Below the pieces are notes generated by a model that saw only the letters and a program-made list of their open reading frames with translations, did not search any database and was not told the DNA's origin. Of a stretch of DNA of 64,000 nt, positions 54,555-62,032 are shown in pieces. This DNA comes from Stenotrophomonas humi (GTDB taxonomy: Bacteria; Pseudomonadota; Gammaproteobacteria; Xanthomonadales; Xanthomonadaceae). How positions within the stretch are numbered: position 1 is the stretch's first letter; the number at the start of each line of letters is the position of its first letter. Both the position numbers and the translations under genes were made by a program. The DNA lies in NCBI RefSeq assembly GCF_001431415.1, contig NZ_LDJI01000026.1:119062-183061 (forward strand), in the 5' to 3' direction.

Positions 54555-55433
54555 ATGACGCAGTCTTATGATGACCTGTACTGGAACAGCAACGATGGCC
54601 TGCGCCTGCACGCGCGCGACCATGCACCGGCCGCGGGGCAATCGCCCCGCGGCACGGTGGTGTGCATTCCTGGCTTGACCCGCAACGCCGCCGACTTCGA
54701 TGCACTTGCCGAAACGCTGACCACGCTCGGCTGGCGCGTGCTCGCCGTCGACCTGCGCGGCCGTGCGGGCTCGGCGCGTGCGACCGACCCGGCCAGCTAC
54801 AACCCGCGGACCTACGCCGACGACATGGTGGCGCTGCTGCGTTCGCAGAACATCGCCAAAGCCGTGTTCATCGGCACCTCGTTGGGCGTGCTGGTCACCA
54901 TCACCCTCGCCTCGCGCGCACCGGAGCTGATCGCCGCCGCGGTACTCAACGATGCCGGGCCCAAGGTGCCGCGCGAAGCCTTGGCGCGGATCGGCAAGTA
55001 CGCCGGCAAGTCCTTGCCGCCGATGGATCTGGAGCAGGCAGCTGCTTATGCCGAATCCATCGGCAAGGCATCTTTCCCGCGTTTCACTGCCGAGGACTGG
55101 CGGGCGATGGCGTCACGCAGTTTCCGCCAGCGCAACGATGGCCTGCTGGAGCTGGACTACGATCCCGCCGTGATCCGTACCACCCGGCCCTGGGTCCTCT
55201 GGCTGCTGCGCCCGGTGCTGTGGCGCGCAGTACGCGCGCTGACCGCCCGCGTACCGGTGCTGGTGGTGCGCGGCGCGCTGTCGGACATCCTGCCGGCGGA
55301 CGTAGCACGGCAGATGGCAGCCAGCTCACCAACGGCAAGTCTGGTCGAAGTACCCGACGTCGGTCATGCACCCACCTTGTCCGAACCCCAGGCCCGCGAC
55401 GCGATCCTGACCTTGCTGGAGCGTGTGCAATGA
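54555..55433 (+). CDS. Cytosolic alpha/beta hydrolase
   Basis: A 292-residue alpha/beta-hydrolase without a signal peptide. The nucleophile elbow is IGTSLGVLVTI (GxSxG), the acid lies in VRGALSDILP and the histidine in VPDVGHAPTL; GTVVCIPGLTRNAADFDALA holds the oxyanion region. By position directly after a receptor and before maoC, it is a candidate for splitting short 3-hydroxybutyrate esters or dimers in the cytosol. The sequence alone supports only a generic esterase. Its stop overlaps the maoC start as ATGA, so the two are translationally coupled. Confidence 0.86.
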   Translation: MTQSYDDLYWNSNDGLRLHARDHAPAAGQSPRGTVVCIPGLTRNAADFDALAETLTTLGWRVLAVDLRGRAGSARATDPASYNPRTYADDMVALLRSQNIAKAVFIGTSLGVLVTITLASRAPELIAAAVLNDAGPKVPREALARIGKYAGKSLPPMDLEQAAAYAESIGKASFPRFTAEDWRAMASRSFRQRNDGLLELDYDPAVIRTTRPWVLWLLRPVLWRAVRALTARVPVLVVRGALSDILPADVARQMAASSPTASLVEVPDVGHAPTLSEPQARDAILTLLERVQ

Positions 55434-55915
55434 CCACCGTCGACACGGACAGGGAACTGCCGGACGCATTGCTGGCCCTGCAGCGATGGGCTGCGAGCGA
55501 GCGGCTTGGCAATGCCACGCGCATAGCGCAATCACGCATCGATGCCTTCGCCGAGGCCACCGGTGATCACAACTGGATCCACGTCGATCCGGTCCGCGCG
55601 CAGGCCGAGCTGCCGGGCGGGCAGACCATCGCCCACGGTTTCCTGTTGCTCTCCCTCACCGTTGAAGAAGATGTGGCCGCCTTGGTCGGCTTCCCCGGCA
55701 TTGCCCACGTATTGAATTACGGCTTGAACAAGGTCCGCTTCCTCTCGCCGGTACCGAGCGGCTCGGAAATCCGGGTGCGTTCGCAACTGCGCTCGCTGGA
55801 GTGTCGCCAGCCGGGGCAATGGCTGCTCACCCAGCACAAGACGGTGGAACTACTGCCCGCCGGCGAGGTGGCGCTGGTCGCCGAGCATCTGTCGTTGATC
55901 GTGGTCGCACCCTAG
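55430..55915 (+). CDS. MaoC family (R)-enoyl-CoA hydratase-like protein
   Basis: A 161-residue hot-dog-fold protein of the MaoC family. The hydratase motif RIDAFAEATGDHNWIHVDPV contains the catalytic Asp and His, and IAHGFLLLSLT is the usual following stretch. Such enzymes interconvert enoyl-CoA and (R)-3-hydroxyacyl-CoA, which fits conversion of 3-hydroxybutyryl-CoA to crotonyl-CoA in this locus. It starts with ATG 55430 overlapping the stop of the hydrolase gene. The sensor-kinase gene follows after 90 bp and may share the transcript or use its own promoter. Confidence 0.88.
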   Translation: MTTVDTDRELPDALLALQRWAASERLGNATRIAQSRIDAFAEATGDHNWIHVDPVRAQAELPGGQTIAHGFLLLSLTVEEDVAALVGFPGIAHVLNYGLNKVRFLSPVPSGSEIRVRSQLRSLECRQPGQWLLTQHKTVELLPAGEVALVAEHLSLIVVAP

Positions 55916-56005
55916 CGCTCACCCGCGCCGGGGCCGTTCCTGCGCGCCCCGCATCGGGCCGCCGCTGCTTCGCACGGCGGCTTCCGATCTCTCTACACTG
56001 GAGCG

Positions 56006-59000
56006 ATGTTGACACCCTCCATCGTCCTGTTCGCCTGTATCGCGTGGACCGTGCTGCTGTTCGGTGTCGCCCTGTGGGGCGAACGCCAGGGTCATCGTCT
56101 TGCGAAGGTCTGGCCGGCCATCTACGCACTGTCGCTGGCAGTGCATTGCACCGCCTGGACCTATTACGGTGCCGCTTCGCAGGGCGTGCAATGGGGCTTT
56201 GCGATCCCGCCGACCTTGATCGGCATGGCGCTGATCTTCGCCTTCGGCCTGCCATTCCTGGCACGGCTGGGCCGGCTGGCCAAGCAGCACAACAGTGCCA
56301 CCATCGCCGACCTGGTCGTCGCACGCCTGCGGACTGACCAGGGGCTCGGCATGACCATCACCCTGGTCGCGCTGTTCGGCATCATTCCTTACATCGCGCT
56401 ACAGCTGAAAGCCGTCAGCCAGGGCCTCAGTACCTTGCTCGGCGATCAGTTCGCTGCCAACGGCTGGCAACTGGACATGTCGTTCTGGTTCGCGCTGACG
56501 ATGGCGGCATTCACCATGCTGTTCGGTGCACGCAAGGCCTCGGCAACCGAGCACAACCGCGGCATCGTGGTGGCGTTGGGGCTGGAGTCGCTGCTCAAGC
56601 TGGCGGCGCTGCTGGCCATCGGCCTGTATGCGGCATTGTCGGTGCATCGGGCTGGCAGCCCCTTGGTCGAAAAGATGCTGCAGCTGCCGCCACCGGCGGT
56701 GGTCCCGGACTTCATCACCATGGTCGCGCTGGGCGCGATGGCAGCGTTCACCCTGCCCCATCAGTTTCATGTCGGCGTGGTCGAACTGCGCCAGTCATCA
56801 GACCTGAAGACCGCACGCTGGCTGTTCCCGCTCTACCTGCTTCTGATCGGCCTGCCGTCGGTGCCGATGGCGCTGTCCGGTGCCGCACAGCTGGGCCAAT
56901 CGGTGTCACCCGATCTGTACGTACTGGCATTGCCACAGGCACGCGGCCACCATGTGCTGGCGCTGCTTGCCTACCTGGGCAGCCTAAGCGCAGCCACCGG
57001 CATGATGATCCTGTCGGGGCTCACGCTGTCGATCATGCTCGGCAACCACGGCTTCGGCGCGCGCCTGCTTGGCGGTGTCGATGGCGATGCCGGCGCCGAT
57101 CTGCGCCCACGCGTGCTGGCGTTCCGGCGTGGCGGCATCCTTGCCGTGTTCCTGATGTCGTGGCTGTACAGCCGCGCGATGAGCGGCACCGAGGCACTCA
57201 GCGATTTCGGCCTGATGTCGTTCACGGCACTGTCGCAGTTGGCGCCAGCGGTGCTGCTGGCGGTGTATCGCCCACGCACGCCGTCACCGGCGATCATGGC
57301 CGGCATCGTGCTGGGCTCACTGGTATGGCTATGGCTGGTGCTGTTGCCGATGGTGATACCGGCGCCGGCACCCTCGGCCAGCCCGGAAGGACTGCACTGG
57401 CTCGCGCTGTTCTCGTTGCGCATGCAGCCAGGCCATATCGCCATCAGCATGGGGGTCAGCCTGGCGGTGAACCTGATCACCGTGGCACTGGTGGCACGTG
57501 CGATACGCCCCTCGTTGCCGCTGCAGCGCGAAGCGGTGGCAGCCGCATCATTGCGCAAGACGGCCGGACGTTTTCTCGGCCAGGAACGGGCACGGCAGTT
57601 GATGGCCGGGCATGCCGGGCAGATGCTTGATGACGATCGCGTCACCGCCATCGAGCGCGAACTCACCGCCGTGGTGGGTGCGGGCATGGCGCGGCTGTTG
57701 GTCGAGGCGGCCCGTGATGGTGGGGCGGCACCGCTGGAAGCGGTCACCCGTGCCGTCGGCGAGGCCACCCAGGTGCTGCGCTTCAATCAGCGCCTGCTGG
57801 AAGCGGCGCTGGAAAACATGAGCCAGGGCATCAGCGTGGTCGATGCACAGCTGCAGCTGGTTGCCTGGAACCGCCGCTATGCCGCCCTGTTCAAATTTCC
57901 GCCCGAGCTCCTGCAGGTGGGACAGCCTGTCGCCAACCTCACTGCATGGGCATTGGGGCAACTGAAGATCGGCGATGCCCCGGGCGACAACGTCGGCAAG
58001 GCGCTGACCCGGCGCATGGCACACATGCGTCGCGGTACCCCGCATCTGTCAGAGCGGATTTTCCCGGACAACACCATCGTCGAAATCCGTGGCAACCCGA
58101 TGCCGGGTGGTGGCTACGTCGCCACCTTCACCGATGTCACCGCGTTCCGCCTGGCCGAGGCCGCGCTGAAGCGCAGCAACGAAACCCTGGAGCACCGCGT
58201 GCAGGACCGCACCGCACGCCTGGAACATGCCGTGCATGAGGCCGAGCGTGCCAACGTGGCGAAAACCCGGTTCCTGACCGCCGTCGGTCATGACCTGATC
58301 CAGCCACTGCACGCGGCCCAGTTGCTCACCGATGCGATGTCGCAGCACATCGAGTCCGAATTCCTGCACAGCTTCCTGCGGCAGATCCGCGGCGCACTGG
58401 ATTCCACCGATGACCTGCTGTCGGGTCTGCTCGACATTTCGCGGCTGGAGGCCGGCGGGCTGGTCGCCGACCCGCGTCCGTTCGCGTTGTCGAACGTGCT
58501 CGATCCCCTGGCGCAGGAATTCGCCGTGCTGGCGGCCGCACGCGGCCTTCAGTTCCGTTATGTCCGCACCCGTGCCTGGGTCCACAGCGACCCGCTGCTG
58601 CTGCGCCGCGTGCTGCAGAATTTCCTGGCCAACGCGATCCGTTACACCCGCCGCGGCGGCGTAGTGCTGGGCATCCGCCGTCATGGCGACACGCTGTCCA
58701 TCGGCGTGCACGACAGCGGCCCGGGCATCGCAAGCGAGCAGCAGACGTTGGTGTTCGAGGAGTTCCAGCGCGGTGACCGCAGCAACGGCCAAGGGCTGGG
58801 CCTTGGATTGGCGATCGCGCACAGGATCGCCGGCCTTCTGCATGCGCCGCTGGCGTTGCACAGCGTGATCAACCGCGGCTCGTCATTCTCCATCACTGTG
58901 GCGCGGGCGGCCCCGCCCCCGACCTCGCGCGATGAAACACCCGCCGCCGGCAACAGCACCATCAAGGGCACCCGGGTACTGGTGGTCGACAACGATCCCG

Positions 59001-59338
59001 ATGCCTTGGAAGCCATGCGCCGGATGCTGCTGTCCTGGGGTTGCGAGGTGACTGCGGCGCGCGACGGCAACGCGGTGGAGGCAGCCGCACGTGATGCCAG
59101 CCTGTGGCTGTTTGACTACCACCTGGATGATGACGATACCGGCGTGCAGCTGTGGACACGCCTTGCTGGCGTGCATGGACCGCGGCCAACGGTGATTCTC
59201 AGCGCCGATACCAGCGGTAACACGCGCGAGGCGGTGCGCGAGGTGGGCCTGTCGCTGTTGAACAAACCGTTCAAGCCGCTGGCGCTGCGCTGGGCGATCA
59301 ACCACCTGCTGGCAACGCGCAGCCCGGTTGAAACCTGA
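56006..59338 (+). CDS. CrbS-like hybrid sensor kinase with sodium:solute symporter domain
   Basis: An 1110-residue hybrid histidine kinase. Residues 1 to about 520 form a multi-pass membrane domain of the sodium:solute symporter type (WTYYGAASQGVQWGFAIPPT, FTMLFGARKASATEHNRGIV). A PAS-like domain follows (VDAQLQLVAWNRRYAALFKF), then the HisKA motif FLTAVGHDLIQPLHAAQLL (His762), HATPase (FLANAIRYTRRGGVVLGI, DSGPGI, GLGLGLAIAHRIAG) and a C-terminal receiver domain with Asp1037 in LWLFDYHLDDDD. This architecture and length match CrbS/MxtR, which with the LuxR-type CrbR/ErdR control acetate utilisation. GGAG lies just before ATG 56006. It is convergent with the response-regulator gene. Confidence 0.92.
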   Translation: MLTPSIVLFACIAWTVLLFGVALWGERQGHRLAKVWPAIYALSLAVHCTAWTYYGAASQGVQWGFAIPPTLIGMALIFAFGLPFLARLGRLAKQHNSATIADLVVARLRTDQGLGMTITLVALFGIIPYIALQLKAVSQGLSTLLGDQFAANGWQLDMSFWFALTMAAFTMLFGARKASATEHNRGIVVALGLESLLKLAALLAIGLYAALSVHRAGSPLVEKMLQLPPPAVVPDFITMVALGAMAAFTLPHQFHVGVVELRQSSDLKTARWLFPLYLLLIGLPSVPMALSGAAQLGQSVSPDLYVLALPQARGHHVLALLAYLGSLSAATGMMILSGLTLSIMLGNHGFGARLLGGVDGDAGADLRPRVLAFRRGGILAVFLMSWLYSRAMSGTEALSDFGLMSFTALSQLAPAVLLAVYRPRTPSPAIMAGIVLGSLVWLWLVLLPMVIPAPAPSASPEGLHWLALFSLRMQPGHIAISMGVSLAVNLITVALVARAIRPSLPLQREAVAAASLRKTAGRFLGQERARQLMAGHAGQMLDDDRVTAIERELTAVVGAGMARLLVEAARDGGAAPLEAVTRAVGEATQVLRFNQRLLEAALENMSQGISVVDAQLQLVAWNRRYAALFKFPPELLQVGQPVANLTAWALGQLKIGDAPGDNVGKALTRRMAHMRRGTPHLSERIFPDNTIVEIRGNPMPGGGYVATFTDVTAFRLAEAALKRSNETLEHRVQDRTARLEHAVHEAERANVAKTRFLTAVGHDLIQPLHAAQLLTDAMSQHIESEFLHSFLRQIRGALDSTDDLLSGLLDISRLEAGGLVADPRPFALSNVLDPLAQEFAVLAAARGLQFRYVRTRAWVHSDPLLLRRVLQNFLANAIRYTRRGGVVLGIRRHGDTLSIGVHDSGPGIASEQQTLVFEEFQRGDRSNGQGLGLGLAIAHRIAGLLHAPLALHSVINRGSSFSITVARAAPPPTSRDETPAAGNSTIKGTRVLVVDNDPDALEAMRRMLLSWGCEVTAARDGNAVEAAARDASLWLFDYHLDDDDTGVQLWTRLAGVHGPRPTVILSADTSGNTREAVREVGLSLLNKPFKPLALRWAINHLLATRSPVET

Positions 59339-59402
59339 CACGACATGGACACCGCTGGATTCTGCTGGCTGACCAGTGCTCGCGCAGTGGCCGCGATGCG
59401 GA

Positions 59403-60077
59403 TCAGGCGTCCTGGGTCTCTTCGATCTGCCGCGAAGGGTCGGCCAGGCCCAGTTCGTGCAGCACCCGGATTGCCTGCGCACGGTTGCGCACACCGAGCC
59501 GGCCCATGATGCGGGTCATATGCGCCTTGACCGTGCGCAGCTGCACGCCCAGCCGGTCGGCGATCTGCTTGTTGAGCAGTCCTTCGGCCACCAGGCTCAG
59601 CACCTTGTACTGGTGCGCGGACAGGCTGGCCAGGCGTGCGGCCAGATCGGCGTCCTTGCTGAAGGGTGCCACCCGGGCGACGGTTTCGCGCAGCAGCGCC
59701 GGGATCCAGCGCTCGCCATCAAGCACGGTCTGCAAGGCCTGCTGCAGGTCCACCAACCCGGAACTCTTGGGCAGATAGCCGGCCGCCCCCAGGTCGATGG
59801 CGCGGCGGATCACGTGCGGCTCTTCGTTGGCCGAGACGATGATGATCGCCAGCCCCGGCTGCAATGCACGTATGGTCGCCAGCCCGGCCAAGCCGTGATT
59901 GCCCGGCATGTGCAGGTCCAGCAGCATCAGGTCGATCTGCTGGCCCTCGATCGCCTCCAGCACGCTATCGAGCGAATCGGCCTCGCTGATCTGCAGATCG
60001 TCAACCGCTTCCTCTGCCGCGCGATGCAGGGCGGCGCGGAACAAGGGGTGATCATCGGCGATGAGCAGGGTTGGCAT
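59403..60077 (-). CDS. LuxR-type response regulator (CrbR/ErdR-like)
   Basis: A 224-residue NarL/LuxR family regulator. The receiver domain spans about residues 1-120 (LLIADDHPLFRAALHRAAEE), with the phosphorylation site Asp54 in MLLDLHMPGNHG and the conserved Lys in GYLPKSSG. The C-terminal helix-turn-helix is LNKQIADRLGVQLRTVKAHM, followed by IMGRLGVRNRAQAI. It partners the adjacent hybrid kinase. Transcription is divergent from the 3HB-oligomer hydrolase gene with a 12-bp palindrome between them, so it probably regulates itself and that gene. Confidence 0.94.
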   Translation of the reverse strand: MPTLLIADDHPLFRAALHRAAEEAVDDLQISEADSLDSVLEAIEGQQIDLMLLDLHMPGNHGLAGLATIRALQPGLAIIIVSANEEPHVIRRAIDLGAAGYLPKSSGLVDLQQALQTVLDGERWIPALLRETVARVAPFSKDADLAARLASLSAHQYKVLSLVAEGLLNKQIADRLGVQLRTVKAHMTRIMGRLGVRNRAQAIRVLHELGLADPSRQIEETQDA

Positions 60078-60118
60078 CTCGGAGCGAGGTTAGCAAATCC
60101 GATCGCGGGTGAGGACAG

Positions 60119-60130
60119 GTACCTAGGTAC
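60119..60130. promoter_or_regulatory. Palindrome GTACCTAGGTAC between regulator and oligomer hydrolase genes
   Basis: A perfect 12-bp palindrome 42 bp upstream of the response-regulator start and 37 bp upstream of the oligomer hydrolase start. It shares the core ACCTAGGT with TGGACCTAGGTCCA at 52246-52259. Position and symmetry suit a dimeric LuxR-type activator or repressor site. Confidence 0.7.
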
Positions 60131-60166
60131 GCTGGCACATCCATGCGGGATTGATAGGGTGACACG

Positions 60167-61999
60167 ATGAACATTCCCCGTCGTGCTTCCCTGTTTCTTG
60201 CCGCGCTGCCGTTCCTGTCAGGCTGCGCCTTCGTCGCCGCTGCCGCGGACATCAGCAACACCGGCGCAACACCGGTCTTCGAGCAGTGGCGCGAAACCGA
60301 GCATCGCGGCAACGATGACCTGCTGACGGCAGGGCTGGGGCTTGAAGGCCTGCGTTCCGGCACGGCCGCTGCATTTGCCAGCCCGGCCTCGCCCACCGCC
60401 GGCGAAGCGAGACGGCGTGCGATCTGGAGCAGTTGGCGCGGCATCGCCGACCTGACCCCGGGCGGCGGTTTCGGCGACGTCTACGGCACGGTCCAGCCTT
60501 CACCGGGACGTGAGTTCTCCGCCTACGCGCGCATTCCCGGCGCGCGCCAACCGCATCGCGTGCTGGTGCAGGTACCCGACAGCTTCGATCCATCGCGGCG
60601 CTGCCTGGTGGTCACGGCCTCCTCCGGCTCGCGCGGCATCTACGGCGCGACTTCCGTCGCCGGCAGCTGGGGGCTGGCCCACGGTTGCGCGGTCGCCTAT
60701 ACCGACAAGGGTGCCGGCAGCGACTACTACGACCTGGATGCCAAAGTGGGTTTCCAGGCAGATGGCACACCCGCCAAACGCGGAACCTTGGGGTTTGCCC
60801 CCGAGGGCGGCGCAGGTGCGCATGGCGTGGCCTTCAAACATGCGCATTCGGGCGACAATCCGGAAGCCGACTGGGGCCGCCATTTACTGCAGGCGCTGCA
60901 GTTCGGCCTGCAGGCACTTGACCGCGCTTATCCGCGGTCGGCGCCGTTCACTCCGGCCAACACGCGCACGCTGGGCGTGGGCGTATCCAACGGTGGTGGC
61001 GCGGTACTGCGCGCAGCCGAAATCGAAGGCGACTGGTTTGATGGATTGGTCGCTGGTGAGCCCAATGTATCGGTCGCCGGTGCACCACCGCTCTACGACT
61101 TCGTGACCCAGGCCGCGCTGCTGATGCCTTGCGCATTGCTGGCCATCGATGACTTGCCGCAGCCACCCGTGCAGGCCCAGACACGACCGGCCGGAATCCA
61201 GCGCTGTGCAGTGCTTGCATCCACTGGACAGGTGCAAGGCGCGGACACCGAGGCCCAGGCGCGATCGGCATGGCAGCAGCTGGCGAACGCAGGACTGAGT
61301 GAACCCGCCCTGCGTGCAGGCGCGTTCTCGACTGGATTTGATCTATGGCGTGCGATCGCCGTCACCTATGCATCAGCCTATGGTGGCTATGCGGCAGGCA
61401 AGCACCCCTGCGGATACACGTTCGCCGCCGGCCATGATGGCAGGCCCGGCATCGCGACACCCGAGGTCCGCGCAGCCTGGTGGAGCGAAGCCAGCGGCAT
61501 CCCGCCGGGCAATGGCGTGATTCTGCTGGACGGCGATCCCGCAGCTGATCAGCTGCCTGGCCTGGCCTGTCTGCGCTCGCTCTGGACCCACGATGGTGCA
61601 GCCGCCGAGCGCGTGCGTGCCGGCATTGCCCGCGCAGCCGTCAACCCGCCCCGCTCCGGATTGCCGATCGTCGTCATCCATGGCATCGACGACGGGCTGG
61701 TGCCGATCAGCATGACCAGCGACCGCTACGTGCCCCTGGCCCGTAACGCCGGCGCGCGGATCGCCTACTGGCGGGTCGCCAATGCACAGCACTTCGATTC
61801 GCTGCTGGCATTCCCGGACTACCGCAAACGTTACGTCCCGCTGCTGCCCTATATGTTCGCGGCGATGGACCAGCTCTGGGAGCACCTTGAGGATCCAACG
61901 CGCGGGCTGCCACAGGATGCGCTGATCACGCCTACGCCGCGTGCGGAAGCACCGATGCAGCCCGCGCAGTTGTCGATCCCCGCCGCATCCAGCCGCTGA
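60167..61999 (+). CDS. D-(-)-3-hydroxybutyrate oligomer hydrolase family lipoprotein
   Basis: A 610-residue protein of the 3-hydroxybutyrate oligomer hydrolase family, which cuts dimers and short oligomers of 3-hydroxybutyrate to monomer. A lipoprotein signal MNIPRRASLFLAALPFLSGC with the lipobox LSGC indicates anchoring in the periplasm or outer membrane. The nucleophile is Ser274 in GVGVSNGGGAV; other family stretches are RVLVQVPDSFDPSRRCLVVT, TDKGAGSDYYDLD, PIVVIHGIDDGLVP and ANAQHFDSLLAFPDYRKRY with the candidate His. Length is close to family average. It is divergent from the regulator and precedes the CoA ligase by 33 bp. Confidence 0.9.
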   Translation: MNIPRRASLFLAALPFLSGCAFVAAAADISNTGATPVFEQWRETEHRGNDDLLTAGLGLEGLRSGTAAAFASPASPTAGEARRRAIWSSWRGIADLTPGGGFGDVYGTVQPSPGREFSAYARIPGARQPHRVLVQVPDSFDPSRRCLVVTASSGSRGIYGATSVAGSWGLAHGCAVAYTDKGAGSDYYDLDAKVGFQADGTPAKRGTLGFAPEGGAGAHGVAFKHAHSGDNPEADWGRHLLQALQFGLQALDRAYPRSAPFTPANTRTLGVGVSNGGGAVLRAAEIEGDWFDGLVAGEPNVSVAGAPPLYDFVTQAALLMPCALLAIDDLPQPPVQAQTRPAGIQRCAVLASTGQVQGADTEAQARSAWQQLANAGLSEPALRAGAFSTGFDLWRAIAVTYASAYGGYAAGKHPCGYTFAAGHDGRPGIATPEVRAAWWSEASGIPPGNGVILLDGDPAADQLPGLACLRSLWTHDGAAAERVRAGIARAAVNPPRSGLPIVVIHGIDDGLVPISMTSDRYVPLARNAGARIAYWRVANAQHFDSLLAFPDYRKRYVPLLPYMFAAMDQLWEHLEDPTRGLPQDALITPTPRAEAPMQPAQLSIPAASSR

Positions 62000-62032
62000 C
62001 GGCCCTCCCGCGCTGCCATCCAGGAATCCCCC

